From: Granulicella sp.
GTDB taxonomy: Bacteria; Acidobacteriota; Terriglobia; Terriglobales; Acidobacteriaceae
Assembly: GCA_027335345.1 (NCBI GenBank)
Contig: DAHWOF010000069.1
Span: 1 to 43,127, forward strand
Direction: 5' to 3'
Length of the DNA: 43,127 bases
Shown: piece after piece, positions 1 to 8,933 of the stretch
How the letters are laid out: every line of letters starts with the position of its first letter
How positions within the stretch are numbered: position 1 is the stretch's first letter
Made by a program: the position numbers and the translations under genes
The notes under the pieces: model-generated
What the model was told of the DNA's origin: nothing
Databases searched by the model: none
Seen by the model: the letters and a program-made list of their open reading frames with translations, nothing else

Positions 1-1
1 G

Positions 2-88
2 GCTGCCTCCATGAGCGACACCGAGGCGGCTATGCGCATGCAAAAAGCCAAAGACGCCATGTTCGAGCGGCTAACAAGATCGGCCTGA
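2..88 (+). CDS. C-terminal fragment of an unknown protein
   Basis: An open frame enters from the left edge and ends at TGA 86-88. The visible 28 residues look like a short amphipathic, Lys/Arg/Met-containing helix with the segment TEAAMRMQKAKDAMFERL. I do not recognise the family. It is called because no other gene competes for this stretch, but the fragment is too short to prove coding. The frame beginning at base 1 also stays open, which weakens the call. Confidence 0.35.
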   Translation, partial: AASMSDTEAAMRMQKAKDAMFERLTRSA

Positions 89-452
89 TCCACCGGCTGC
101 CGTGCAGGCGGACCGTGGAAATGACGGCTTATGGAAAGCCCAGAAAACGATACTGCCGTTTTCCGCCCTTCCCACAAACCGCGGAAATCGATAAAACCGA
201 TTTCCGCATTTCCACCGCCGCGACGACGCGAGAGCATGTCCCGCTCTCAGCCGAAAGCGGCAGTCGGCCCGCATCTCTCACGAGGTACGCCTCTGCGGGT
301 TGGTGCTGGAATGTGCGAGGCGTTGCCTGGGGATTTTTCCTCAGCCAGCGACTTTGGGGCGCCTCGCCGGTCATTGCACGCGTCTCGGTCAGCTCAACTG
401 GGTTGGGGGAGGGGACGATCGCACAGGCTTTCATGAGGCTCTTTCCGAGCGA
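89..452. other. Intergenic region without a recognisable gene
   Basis: Overlapping frames are open here, but none gives a protein with family-like character. The only clear structure is the 10-bp hairpin at 181-207, listed separately. The region lies downstream of both the left-edge fragment (+) and the HAD gene (-), so it is a convergent spacer where transcription ends would be expected. Confidence 0.5.
181..207. repeat. Perfect 10-bp inverted repeat
   Basis: GCGGAAATCG (181-190) and CGATTTCCGC (198-207) are perfect reverse complements separated by ATAAAAC. The hairpin sits in the convergent spacer between the left-edge gene and the HAD gene. It could be a bidirectional transcription end or a REP-like unit. 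No T-run follows on either strand, so a classical intrinsic terminator is uncertain. Confidence 0.5.
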
Positions 453-1130
453 CTACAACAGCAACCAACCGAGTCCCATATGCTTCATCTCGTGTACGAA
501 CGCTGCCTGTCCTGAATACTGGATGGCGGAAGTTCCCATTTGTCGTGCAGCGTCGATATTTTCCGCCCGGTCGTCGATGAAAAGGATATGGCTGGGAGTT
601 TCGCCGAGTCCATGGATGGAGTGAAGGTAGATGGCGGGATCTGGTTTGGCGAGGTGCAGGCGGTGCGAGAAGGTATGGTGAGAGAAGCTGTTGATCTCGG
701 GGAGTCGCTTTCTTATGCCCTCCTCCATGGCATCACCCATGTTGGAGAGGATTCCGGTCTTGATGCCAGCGCGCTGCAACCGTGCTGCCCAGTCCATCAT
801 CGGAGTGTTGGGCCGCGTCCAGGCAGCGAGGTCTGCCTCTAGCAGCGCATGGAGAGTGGTTGGGTCCAGCGTTCTGCCGAACTCGCTTGCGACCTTCTCC
901 CAGTAAGCGGGCCCCTTCAAGATCCCCCGATCATAGGCATCGCGGTACTTCCAGTAAGCCGCGGAAAACTCCTCTGCCGACGACTTCCCTGCGGGATCCA
1001 GTGCGAGCTTAAGGCGTCTCCAGTCCGTGGCCCTTGGAGACTGGCTGAGTACCTTGCCATAATCAAAGAGCACGGCGCGGATGCAGTTCGAGTTGGTCTC
1101 TGGTGGAGCGGCGCTAGAGGCCTGGTTCAT
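453..1130 (-). CDS. HAD-superfamily hydrolase (subfamily IA-like)
   Basis: This 225-residue protein is a predicted cytoplasmic phosphatase-like enzyme of the haloacid dehalogenase superfamily. Motif I is VLFDYGKVL with the nucleophile at Asp23. Motif II is ILSNM, motif III contains the Lys of AKPDPAIY, and motif IV is FIDDRAENI. A helical cap lies between motifs I and II, as in subfamily IA. The usual second Asp of motif I (DxD) is Gly25 here, as in YihX-like and related DxG members, so the general acid is atypical. The substrate cannot be deduced. It faces the GH3 gene divergently, with about 380 bp between the starts. No clear Shine-Dalgarno precedes the ATG; the start was chosen because motif I follows about 20 residues in. 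Confidence 0.85.
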   Translation of the reverse strand: MNQASSAAPPETNSNCIRAVLFDYGKVLSQSPRATDWRRLKLALDPAGKSSAEEFSAAYWKYRDAYDRGILKGPAYWEKVASEFGRTLDPTTLHALLEADLAAWTRPNTPMMDWAARLQRAGIKTGILSNMGDAMEEGIRKRLPEINSFSHHTFSHRLHLAKPDPAIYLHSIHGLGETPSHILFIDDRAENIDAARQMGTSAIQYSGQAAFVHEMKHMGLGWLLL

Positions 1131-1512
1131 ACCAAGGCCATTCTATGCGACCGATGGAGGCCTGTGCTCCCGGCTCAATCCGGAGCTTGGCGGCCTGAGC
1201 CAACCCACATCTGCGGGAGACTGCGTCCGAGCCAGCGGCTTGAAAGCCTCACCCGGCGCAGAACAAGCCACACGTGGGAGCCCGAGTTGCGGGCTCGGAT
1301 CGAAGAGTTGCGACTTGATGAATAGCTACAAATTGGAAGATGGAAGGGCGAATGGAAAAGAGTAAAGGTTGACGAGATCGGGAGCTTTCATGGAGGATTT
1401 TCAAGAGAATTGTGCAGGTGCTTTTGCCTGCATGAAAGAACCTGAAGCGGGGAAGCCCTGCCGGCACGCCCACGCCGTAGTACATCCTCATGAAGTGAAA
1501 GAAGGAGTCGGA
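1131..1512. other. Divergent spacer between HAD hydrolase and GH3 genes
   Basis: No separate gene is seen. A 7-bp hairpin lies at 1278-1296 (GAGCCCG / CGGGCTC, loop AGTTG) without a T-run. The GH3 frame is open upstream to 1369, but that part lacks signal-peptide character and the ribosome site is at 1500-1506, so 1369-1512 is treated as leader. Confidence 0.5.
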
Positions 1513-3762
1513 ATGGGATTGAATCGTCGAAGAGGTCTGCTTGTGCTGGGTTTTGCTGCCGCAATGTGGGGAGGCTTCGCCTCTGTGGCGCAGATCGCCA
1601 AAACGTCGCCAGCAAAGACGTTTCCGTGGTCTGACGCGAGTCTGTCGCCAGATGTTCGCGCCGATCTGGTCATCAAGGAGATGACGCTTGACGAAAAGAT
1701 CTCGCTGCTGCATGGGCAGGGTATGCCCATGGGTGGGCAGACCGGCACCCGAAGCAATGGAGGCGCTGGATACACAGTGGCGATTCCGCGGCTGGGCATT
1801 CCTTCGATCCAGATGGCGGATTCCGCCTACGGCGTGACCCGCGGCGCGGCGATGGGCCGCTACTCGACAGCGTTGCCAAATAATCTGGGCGCGGCGTCGT
1901 CCTGGGATACTGCCATGATGAGGACGTACGGCGAGTTGATCGGAACGGAGCTGCGCGACGAGGGCTACAACATGACGCTGGGCGGCGGTGTGAATCTGGC
2001 GCGCGAGCCGCGCGACGGACGCACCTTCGAATACATGGGCGAGGATCCCCTGCTGGCCGGAACCCTGGATGGCAACGTCGAGGTGGGGGTGCAGTCGCAG
2101 CACATCATCGGCGATGTGAAGCACTATGCGATCAACGATCAGGAGAGCGGCCGCATGGCCGTGAACGCCAATATCGATCAGCGCGCGATGCGCGAGACCG
2201 ATCTGCGCGCCTTCGAGATCGCCCTGCGGATCTCCCACGCCGGCGCCGTCATGTGCTCTTACAATCGCGTGAACGGCGTCTATGCCTGCCAGAACAGCTA
2301 TCTGCTCAGCGACGTGCTAAAGGGAGCTTTTGGGTTCAAGGGCTTTGTGCTGTCGGACTGGGGTGGAACCCACTCCACCGTGCGGGCCTCCCATGCCGGG
2401 CTGGATCAGGAGCAGCCGGGAGATTACTTTTACGGAGATGCTCTGAAGAAGGCGGTTGAAGATGGCCGGATTTCTCAGGCTGAACTCAACGAGCACGTCC
2501 ACCGCGTTCTGCGCTCGATGTTTGCTGCCGGTCTCTTCGATGATCCGGGAAAGATGCAGGTGCCGGACGTCGAGCACGGCTATGCGACGGCCCAGCACAT
2601 CGCCGAGGAGAGCATTGTGCTGCTCAGGAATGAGCATCACATCCTTCCCCTCACCGGGGTTCGCCGCATCGCGGTGATTGGCGGCCATGCGGATGTGGGC
2701 GTGCTCTCCGGCGGCGGCTCCGCGCAGGTGAACCCACCGGGAGGATCGCCGGTTCCTCCGCAACCGGGCAAAGGCATCTTTGCCGCCTTCATCCACGAAG
2801 AGTGGATGCCGGATTCGCCGCTTCGCGCCTTGCGCGAGGCCCTGCCTGAGACAGCGATCAGCTTCACCTCAGGCGATGATGTTGCGGCGGCGAAGACCGC
2901 GGCCAGCCAGGCCGATGTTGCGATCGTGTTTGTGTACCAGTGGGAGTCGGAGGGACTCGATCTGCCCACGCTCAATCTTGCTCCCGAGCAGGACAAACTG
3001 GTGGAGAGCGTCGCCGCCGCAAATCCCAGAACGATCGTCGTGCTGGAGACGGGCAGCCCGGCAACGATGCCCTGGGTAGACAAGGTGCAGGGCATCGTCG
3101 AGGCCTGGTATCCGGGCATTCGAGGCGGGGAGGCGCTGGCCGAGATCCTCACCGGCAAGGTGAATCCCAGCGGCAAGCTGGCGATCACCTTTCCCAAGAG
3201 CGATGCGGATCTGCCGCATCCCAAGCTGGTGACGCCTCCGCCGAGCTCGGAGCCTCACTTTCCCGCCAAAGGGAAGCGGCCGGCGAACTTCATGAAGGTA
3301 CTGGCCAGTGGGCTGCCGGCCTTCCAGACCTACTACAGCGAAGGTTTGAAGGTCGGCTACAAGTGGTATGACGCGGAGAACAAGCCGGTTCTGTTCCCGT
3401 TCGGGTTTGGGCTCTCCTACACGACTTTTGCATACTCTGACCTTCATGTGACGGCCGGTACGGCCCCAACGGTGAACTTCACGCTGAAGAACACCGGTGA
3501 GCGCGCGGGTACAGAGATTGCGGAGGTGTATGCCGCGCTTCCCGCGGCAGCCCAGGAGCCTCCGAAGCGGCTGGTGGGATGGGCGCGAGTGGTTCTGCAG
3601 CCCGGCCAGGCGAAGCAGATCTCCATTCCCGTGGACCGCGACCGCCTGACGATCTTCGATGTTGCCCATAAGGACTGGGAGCTAGCGCCGGGTTCCTACA
3701 CCATTCTGGTAGGCTCCTCATCACGGGACCTGCCGCTGACGCAGTCGTTGACGCTGCCGTAG
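1513..3762 (+). CDS. Secreted glycoside hydrolase family 3 beta-glucosidase
   Basis: This 749-residue exported enzyme probably releases terminal beta-linked glucose (or a similar sugar) from oligosaccharides in the periplasm. A Sec signal peptide (RRR followed by a hydrophobic run) occupies about residues 1-27. The GH3 N-terminal barrel carries KHYAINDQ (K203, H204) and the nucleophile motif VLSDWGG with Asp282. The alpha/beta sandwich follows, then the PFGFGLSYT motif near residue 628 and a C-terminal fibronectin III-like domain. Start: ATG 1513 has GAAGGAG at a 6-7 base spacing and is followed at once by the signal peptide, whereas the longer open frame to 1369 puts 48 non-signal residues in front. 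Family assignment is firm; the exact sugar specificity is inference. It is monocistronic as far as can be seen. Confidence 0.93.
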   Translation: MGLNRRRGLLVLGFAAAMWGGFASVAQIAKTSPAKTFPWSDASLSPDVRADLVIKEMTLDEKISLLHGQGMPMGGQTGTRSNGGAGYTVAIPRLGIPSIQMADSAYGVTRGAAMGRYSTALPNNLGAASSWDTAMMRTYGELIGTELRDEGYNMTLGGGVNLAREPRDGRTFEYMGEDPLLAGTLDGNVEVGVQSQHIIGDVKHYAINDQESGRMAVNANIDQRAMRETDLRAFEIALRISHAGAVMCSYNRVNGVYACQNSYLLSDVLKGAFGFKGFVLSDWGGTHSTVRASHAGLDQEQPGDYFYGDALKKAVEDGRISQAELNEHVHRVLRSMFAAGLFDDPGKMQVPDVEHGYATAQHIAEESIVLLRNEHHILPLTGVRRIAVIGGHADVGVLSGGGSAQVNPPGGSPVPPQPGKGIFAAFIHEEWMPDSPLRALREALPETAISFTSGDDVAAAKTAASQADVAIVFVYQWESEGLDLPTLNLAPEQDKLVESVAAANPRTIVVLETGSPATMPWVDKVQGIVEAWYPGIRGGEALAEILTGKVNPSGKLAITFPKSDADLPHPKLVTPPPSSEPHFPAKGKRPANFMKVLASGLPAFQTYYSEGLKVGYKWYDAENKPVLFPFGFGLSYTTFAYSDLHVTAGTAPTVNFTLKNTGERAGTEIAEVYAALPAAAQEPPKRLVGWARVVLQPGQAKQISIPVDRDRLTIFDVAHKDWELAPGSYTILVGSSSRDLPLTQSLTLP

Positions 3763-4109
3763 CGCTGGAGTCTCTTCCGTGCGGACGGATGCTCTGGAGC
3801 GGGTATCAGCGGCATCTTCGCCGGCAAGCCCGCTTCGGGGACTCATCTGCACGGAAGACGCCATAGCCGGCCAAAGCAACCGATGTTGATCAAAGTTGTG
3901 CCAGTTGGGAGCATAGGCTCGGGGCCGAAGCTTCCGAGTCAGCTATTTGTCTCTTGATGAACCATCATCCTGAGACCATGAGAAGGGATTCCAGCCTTCC
4001 TCGGGACTTCCGCGGCGAACCAAGCGCATCCGCTCGGTCTCAATGCAAAGAACAGGGAGAATGGATGGAATCATCGGTTCCCCGCGCCGTTCGTGGAGCG
4101 ATGCGGATC
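3763..4109. other. Convergent spacer after GH3 and the TPR lipoprotein
   Basis: No gene was recognised. A 9-bp inverted repeat, CTTCCGTGC at 3774-3782 and GCACGGAAG at 3849-3857, brackets a GC-rich stretch. It could form a long imperfect stem acting as a transcription end for the GH3 gene, but the arms are far apart and no T-run follows. Confidence 0.4.
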
Positions 4110-6407
4110 TCAGCCAATGCTATGTAAAGCCTGAGCGGCGCTCTTGCCGGTCTCGGTGTTGGGCGCCAGCGCCAAAGCCTTCTGCAGATGGGTCCGCGCA
4201 TCGGCTTTGTTGCCCAGCTTGCTGTCGATCATGCCCAGATGGTACTGGATCGACGCGTCATCCGGATCATCCTTGACGGCGGTCTCCAGAAGATCGTGCG
4301 CCGACCCGTAGGTGCCTTTCAGATAGTAGGCCCAGGCGAGGGTGTCGGCAGTGGCGGGAGAGTTGGGCATGCCGCGATGCGCGATCTCGGCCAGAGAGAG
4401 AGCCACATCGACGTCCTGGCCGCGCTGCATCATCAGATAGGCGAGGTTGTTTGCGGCAGTGGGCTCAGTGGGCTCAAGGCCCAGAGCCTTCTTGTAGTCG
4501 GCCTCGGCTGCATCGGGATCGGCCAGCGCCTCCTCCAGAGCTCCCAGCACCGTGTAGCCGTGAGCCTGGTCGGGATGGGCGGCGGTCCAGGACTTCCATG
4601 TGGTTAGAGCGGCCTGAGGATTACCCTGGGTTACCTCTGCGCGGGTGTAGTCCGTGATGGCCTCGCCATCGGAGGGGTTGAGCTGCATGGCCTTCTGCGC
4701 GGAGGCGACGGCCGCCGGGATATCGTTGGAGCGCATCTGGATCTCGGAGAGGAGGTCATACATCTGGCTGTTGGAGGGCGCCTTGGCGATCTGCTGCTGG
4801 ACGCGGGCAAGAGCCTGAGGAACCTGATTCTGATGCAGGTCGTAGCCCACCAGAATACGCAGAGCGGCTACGTCATTGGGATTGGCGGTGAGCGCCTGCT
4901 CCAGGAGTTGTTGGCCTTCGGGAATCTTGTTCTGGCTCATTCGCACGGCCCCGAGCTCCTGGATGGCATCGATGTTGTTGGGGTTCTTGGCAATGGCGGT
5001 CTGGAGGTCGGAGGCGGCGGCATCGATCTGCTGCTGATGGACTTCGGCCACAGCCTTCCAGAGATAGGCTTGAGACGAGTCCGGGAAGTTGGCCAGGGTG
5101 TTGGTGGCAACCTGCATGAGGAGGTTGTAGTCTCCCAGTTGATTGGCTACTTCAGCCAAGCCCGTCTGGGCGGCGAGATTGCCGGGCTGGAGATGGACAG
5201 CGGCCTGGAAGCTCTGCTCGGCATCGGAGAGATCGCCTTTGGCCATGGCGGCTTGCCCCAGCCAGAGTTTGACCGCGACGTTGTCCGGCCAGTTGCTCTC
5301 TTGCTTCTCCAGCGCGGAGTAAGCGTCATTGGCCCGTCCCGCCTGTAGGAGCAGCATGGCGTTGAGGACGGCCACGTCTGGGTTGCTGGCGTTGGACTTC
5401 ATGAGCTGGTCCGAGACAGCCTTGGCCTGAGCGTATTTCTGCTGCTGAATGAGTATGTGCGCGTAGGTAATCTTGAGCGGAACGCTGCCGGGATGCTTGG
5501 CCACAAGGGCGGCGTAGACCGAGGCGGCTTTGTCCACTTGATGGGTATCAGAGTAGTAGTTCCATAGCAGATCTGCGCCCTGCTGGTTGTCGGCGAGCAA
5601 CTCCGTACCCTGTTGGAGGGTAGCTTCGGCGGCTGCCTGGTTGCCATTGTGGATCTCAAGGGCCGCCAACTGGAGACGAAAGCGGATGTTTTTGGGATCC
5701 AGCGCGGCGGCGGTTTGCGCCTGCTGCTCGGCGCCCTGCATGTCACCATCTTTGATCAGGATCCCGGAGAGAACGCTGTGGGCCGCCGCGTTCTTCGGAT
5801 CCAGGGCGATCGCCTTCCGCAGCTCAGCCTCGGCAGCCTGCTGCTGGGTGGGGTCGCGAAGTTCGATTAGGCCGAGAGCCGCGTGAAAGTTCGAGTTGTT
5901 GGGATCGAGAGCCAGGGCATGCTGCACCTGCCGGAGAGCGTCGGCGGTATTTCCCTGGGCCACGTCGATGTTGGAGAGCAGCACCATGGCGTTGGCGTTG
6001 TTGGGCTGCAAGGCGAGGATGGCGTTGGCCTGGTCCTTGCTGGCGGCGTACTGCCGGGCGGCCAGCAGGAGATCGCCCATGTCCATCCGGGCCTGAATGT
6101 TATGCGGATCCAGAGCCACGGTGCGCTGGAGTTCGCTGAAGGCTCCCGCAAAGGCGCCCAACTGCATGTACGCTTTTGCGAGATCGTAGTGCGCCGCGGC
6201 AAAGTTGGGATCAATCTTGATGGCGTTAGCGAACTGAATGACCGCCTCCTGCTGCTTGCCCTCCGCCGCGTAGTGCTCTCCGCTCTTCAGGTACTTGGCC
6301 TTCCGGACATTGGGATCGCGTGTGCATCCTTGTAGCAGGGTTGCGCTGATAAGAATAACCAGTAACGCGGCCGGCTGAAACGTTCCCTGTGGCTTGAGCA
6401 TCTTCAT
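4110..6407 (-). CDS. PrsT-like TPR-repeat lipoprotein of the exosortase/EPS locus
   Basis: This 765-residue protein has an N-terminal lipobox LLQGC (lipidated Cys28) followed almost entirely by 34-residue tetratricopeptide repeats, recognisable by recurring A..LDP.N..A spacing. Size, lipobox and position beside an exosortase match the PEP-CTERM-system TPR lipoprotein family (PrsT, TIGR02917 type). It is thought to be an envelope scaffold in exopolysaccharide export or PEP-CTERM protein handling; the exact role is not established. It is third in the minus block, 124 bp after EpsI, with its own sigma-54-like promoter at 6488-6503. Two ATGs are possible (6407 and 6401), and purine-rich AAGAAGG sites serve either. 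Confidence 0.88.
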   Translation of the reverse strand: MKMLKPQGTFQPAALLVILISATLLQGCTRDPNVRKAKYLKSGEHYAAEGKQQEAVIQFANAIKIDPNFAAAHYDLAKAYMQLGAFAGAFSELQRTVALDPHNIQARMDMGDLLLAARQYAASKDQANAILALQPNNANAMVLLSNIDVAQGNTADALRQVQHALALDPNNSNFHAALGLIELRDPTQQQAAEAELRKAIALDPKNAAAHSVLSGILIKDGDMQGAEQQAQTAAALDPKNIRFRLQLAALEIHNGNQAAAEATLQQGTELLADNQQGADLLWNYYSDTHQVDKAASVYAALVAKHPGSVPLKITYAHILIQQQKYAQAKAVSDQLMKSNASNPDVAVLNAMLLLQAGRANDAYSALEKQESNWPDNVAVKLWLGQAAMAKGDLSDAEQSFQAAVHLQPGNLAAQTGLAEVANQLGDYNLLMQVATNTLANFPDSSQAYLWKAVAEVHQQQIDAAASDLQTAIAKNPNNIDAIQELGAVRMSQNKIPEGQQLLEQALTANPNDVAALRILVGYDLHQNQVPQALARVQQQIAKAPSNSQMYDLLSEIQMRSNDIPAAVASAQKAMQLNPSDGEAITDYTRAEVTQGNPQAALTTWKSWTAAHPDQAHGYTVLGALEEALADPDAAEADYKKALGLEPTEPTAANNLAYLMMQRGQDVDVALSLAEIAHRGMPNSPATADTLAWAYYLKGTYGSAHDLLETAVKDDPDDASIQYHLGMIDSKLGNKADARTHLQKALALAPNTETGKSAAQALHSIG

Positions 6408-6487
6408 CCTTCTTTCCTTCTTCCCTTTCCATCATGAACCCTTGGCGCTCGGCAGGACGCGCCTTGTGATCTGGCAAACATGCTTGT

Positions 6488-6503
6488 AGCAATTCAGCAG
6501 CCA
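6488..6503 (-). promoter_or_regulatory. Putative sigma-54 (-24/-12) promoter for the TPR lipoprotein
   Basis: On the minus strand the sequence reads TGGCTGCTGAATTGCT, with GG and GC exactly 10 bases apart. The -12 half TTGCT matches the sigma-54 consensus (TGGCAC-N5-TTGCW) perfectly. The predicted start near 6477 gives a leader of about 70 bases. It is identical at 13 of 16 positions to the element before the exosortase gene. Confidence 0.65.
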
Positions 6504-6531
6504 CTCGCCGGGGGTCGTTCTCCGCAGCGAG

Positions 6532-7188
6532 TCAATTGGGGATAAATCGCGGCAACAGGGGTACGAGGCGATCGGCGAACCGAATATCACGCTGCTCGGC
6601 CGTGGCGAGAGTTTCACCGGGCGCAAGCGGAGTGACCACCCGGATGAGGGCGCCGTCGGTGCGGTTATAACGAATCGCATTCAGCATCATATAGGCCTTG
6701 GCGAAATAATCGTTGGCGATGCTCCGACCCTGAGCCAGATACCAGTACAGGACCACCTCCTTGCTGGTTCCGTCGCTGATCAGATACTCGCCCACCTGGT
6801 AGGGTTTGAAGCCGGGCTGATCCAGGTTGATGGTTTTGGAGGAGACGAAGCTCCAGCCGGCGCCGGGGAGGCAGTTCTGAGGCGAGTGGATCGACTGCCC
6901 GGTGCGCTGCGTGGGGAAGTACCCGATGAAGAGAGAGATGGGTGGTTGGGCAGCTTGGCCGGAGGGTGCTGGATCAGTGTAGTAGCGGTCCAGAAAGCGG
7001 CCGTCGCCCAGAACCGAAAGAATGTCGGGTTGGATCGGGACGTCCTGACCCTTCCATCTCCCCAAGGTCTGGGGAAGAAGGTTAAGATCCTGGCTGGGCA
7101 GCACCCGGTCCACGGCGGCGCGGAGTGAGAGCGTCACCCACGTCGACAAAAGCAGAAGAACGATGACCCAGTAGCGGGGGGATCTCAT
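6532..7188 (-). CDS. epsI: EpsI family protein (exosortase-associated)
   Basis: This protein of 218 residues matches the EpsI/DUF3485 family, which accompanies exosortases as a separate gene or as a C-terminal fusion. It has one N-terminal membrane segment (about residues 7-24) followed by an extracytoplasmic domain with family-typical motifs: a LGRWKGQD segment, SIHSPQNCLPGAGW and the late YWYLAQG stretch. Its ATG (7186-7188) overlaps the exosortase stop in an ATGA arrangement, so the two are translationally coupled. An open frame extends upstream inside the exosortase gene, but the overlap start is preferred. Likely role: exopolysaccharide assembly or export at the inner membrane, together with exosortase. 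Confidence 0.9.
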   Translation of the reverse strand: MRSPRYWVIVLLLLSTWVTLSLRAAVDRVLPSQDLNLLPQTLGRWKGQDVPIQPDILSVLGDGRFLDRYYTDPAPSGQAAQPPISLFIGYFPTQRTGQSIHSPQNCLPGAGWSFVSSKTINLDQPGFKPYQVGEYLISDGTSKEVVLYWYLAQGRSIANDYFAKAYMMLNAIRYNRTDGALIRVVTPLAPGETLATAEQRDIRFADRLVPLLPRFIPN

Positions 7189-8105
7189 TGGCCCTCGCTG
7201 GCCGCAGGCCTGGCTGCGGGAGTGGTGAGACGTATCAAACCATGCAACAGATAGAGACATATCAGCGAGACGAGGAACATGAGCCATCCGGAGAACTCAT
7301 GGAAGAAGCCTACTGCCTTGTCGGGATTCCAATACTGAACGCACAGACCGGTACCCACGATGCGCGTGGCGTTGGCCACCACGGCGATCGGGATGCTGGC
7401 CAGAGCCAGAAGGGTGCGGCGCCAGGTGCTATGTTCCAGAAAGTATCCATAGAGAACCGCTACGGCAAACAGGCTCATCAGCGATCGAATGCCGCTGCAG
7501 GCCTCGGCGACCTCCAGTTGCAGCGCGGGAAGCTGAATCACATTGCCGTCGCGCAGCACTGGAACGCCGAACACGGGCAACACCGCGGCAGCCAATCGGG
7601 AGGCCAGAAGCTGGAGCGGAAAGGTGAGCTGATTGAAGATGACCGCGGGAATCGGGATGGCCAGAAGGAGCACCAGCAGCGCGAAGCGAACCTCGCGTAA
7701 CATCGCCTCGCCGAGAAGAGTCCATACCACCCCTGCCAGAAGCATCACCAGCGAGACGCGCGAGAGGAAGATCTCCGCCCCGTAAACGCCCAGCAGGAGA
7801 AAGAGAACGGCTGCGGCCACCAGCCAGATACCCGCCCATCTCTGCCGGATGGGCGTGTTGCGCAGGACCTGCCGCTTCTGCCATAGAAGGAACGCTGCGA
7901 AGGGGACGACCAGAAAGCCATGCGAGAAGTCAGCGTCGGTGTACCAGTTGATCACCAGGTTTGCGACGATCTTGTAGTAAAGCGCAGAGATGAGGAGGGT
8001 CAACAGGAGATAAGGCGGCCAGTTCCAGCCCAACCTCTTCTTTGGATGGGTGAGCAGTGGTTCGGATCGCAGCAGAGCCGGGGCTGGAGAAGGGGAAGTG
8101 GCCAT
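7185..8105 (-). CDS. xrtA: Exosortase (XrtA/EpsH type)
   Basis: This is a 306-residue polytopic inner-membrane protein with about eight hydrophobic segments. Exosortases are cysteine transpeptidase-like enzymes thought to cleave PEP-CTERM sorting signals. The three family-conserved residues are present in the expected order: Cys203 in EACSGIRSL, Arg248 in NATRIVGTG and His269 in FFHEFSGW. The N-terminal signature DFSHGFLVVP (59-68) is also typical. It heads the minus operon with epsI (4-base overlap), and a sigma-54-like element lies 28-43 bases upstream of its ATG. AGGA about 7 bases before the ATG serves as ribosome site. The likely substrate in this window is the PEP-CTERM protein at 20416-21009. 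Confidence 0.93.
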   Translation of the reverse strand: MATSPSPAPALLRSEPLLTHPKKRLGWNWPPYLLLTLLISALYYKIVANLVINWYTDADFSHGFLVVPFAAFLLWQKRQVLRNTPIRQRWAGIWLVAAAVLFLLLGVYGAEIFLSRVSLVMLLAGVVWTLLGEAMLREVRFALLVLLLAIPIPAVIFNQLTFPLQLLASRLAAAVLPVFGVPVLRDGNVIQLPALQLEVAEACSGIRSLMSLFAVAVLYGYFLEHSTWRRTLLALASIPIAVVANATRIVGTGLCVQYWNPDKAVGFFHEFSGWLMFLVSLICLYLLHGLIRLTTPAARPAASEGQ

Positions 8106-8132
8106 TCGGGTATCCTATGTCTCCTCTGATAG

Positions 8133-8148
8133 AGCAATTCCACTGCCA
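8133..8148 (-). promoter_or_regulatory. Putative sigma-54 promoter for the exosortase operon
   Basis: On the minus strand the sequence reads TGGCAGTGGAATTGCT: GG-N10-GC with both half-sites near consensus (TGGCA at -24, TTGCT at -12). The predicted start near 8122 gives a 17-20 base leader before the ATG at 8105. It is the best sigma-54 match found in the window. Confidence 0.7.
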
Positions 8149-8649
8149 GAACCAGTTGAAGGATCGCAAAAATGCGCGGCCGGAGCAGGCGTTAGCCAGT
8201 GGAATGCTCGCAGCCGGGTCATGCTCTGCTTCGGCGGATGCCGCCGGGCGCTTGCCTGCGGAGCTGCCTTGGGATCCCTCGGAGCCCGGCGGAAGGGTTG
8301 TGAAGCCCGGTTGCCCCTGGAAGGTACTCCCGGAGGGGATAAAGAGGCGAACCCAATTCCAGAGATCAGACAGCGAGAACAGCGTAATCTCTGGACACAA
8401 ATTATGAAAGAAAATTAAAAGTATGCCAAATAGATTCTTGAAGTTGAAGTATTTCAGCGTTGGCCGGGCCGGGAGCCAACGAAAAAAAGGAAGCCTTGTT
8501 CGGGAGGCGCTCTCTGTGCTCGCGGGCCGGAACAGGAGCCGGGGAGCGCCGGAAGTTTCAGGCTGGAACGCAGCTTGTCTCGCGCGGAAATGGACGAATG
8601 CAGAGGGTCGCCAAAGGTCTCATGGCGGGAGCGGCAGTGCCGGAATGAA
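8149..8649. other. Divergent EPS-locus regulatory region, no gene seen
   Basis: About 500 bp upstream of the exosortase promoter. Short open frames exist, but none shows a start with a ribosome site, a family motif or a signal peptide. The stretch separates two sigma-54-like promoters and is the natural place for activator-binding sites. Confidence 0.45.
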
Positions 8650-8922
8650 TCAGCCGGAGGATCTGGAATCTCCGGCCGGTTGACTGGGTTCACCCAGCAG
8701 GATCGGTTGCGGCGGGAGCGACGAGTTTCCCTGGGAGAGGAAGTCTCCTAGCCAATGTGGAAGTGATTTTCCACTTTTCCCGTCGTCGTGCATCACTTTC
8801 TCGTCCAGGTTCACAGATTGGCCGGCACGAGCCCCTGTCAGCGCCGGAAGCAAAACTGCCAATAAGAAGATAACAAAAGACTTGGATCCAAAGATAACTT
8901 TGCGTTGAAAGAGTGCATGCAA
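8650..8922 (-). CDS. Possible small exported protein, unknown
   Basis: This 90-residue frame begins with TTG at 8922. It contains a convincing Sec signal-like segment (SFVIFLLAVLLPALTGARA, about residues 15-33) followed by a short hydrophilic domain with HWLGDF and a Pro/Ser-rich tail. No Shine-Dalgarno is visible and no ATG precedes the signal segment, so this may be a remnant or a chance frame. It lies entirely in the gap between the exosortase and wza operons and points toward exosortase. I do not recognise a family. Confidence 0.35.
   Translation of the reverse strand: MHALFQRKVIFGSKSFVIFLLAVLLPALTGARAGQSVNLDEKVMHDDGKSGKSLPHWLGDFLSQGNSSLPPQPILLGEPSQPAGDSRSSG
8653..8676. repeat. 7-bp inverted repeat in the EPS divergent region
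   Basis: GCCGGAG (8653-8659) and CTCCGGC (8670-8676) are perfect reverse complements 10 bases apart. A second dyad, GTGGAA / TTCCAC, lies at 8757-8774. Both are 160-280 bp upstream of the wza sigma-54-like element, a distance suited to enhancer-type activator sites. That function is inference, and they overlap the possible small gene on the minus strand. Confidence 0.3.
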
Positions 8923-8933
8923 ATTTTTGCGTT

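Noticed and set aside
1278-1296. Hairpin near 1.28 kb as part of a tRNA
   Set aside because: No acceptor stem, TPsiC or anticodon arm with the conserved tRNA bases is found around it.
1369-1512. Longer N-terminus for the GH3 enzyme
   Set aside because: It would bury the signal peptide behind 48 residues; the ribosome site at 1500-1506 points to ATG 1513.
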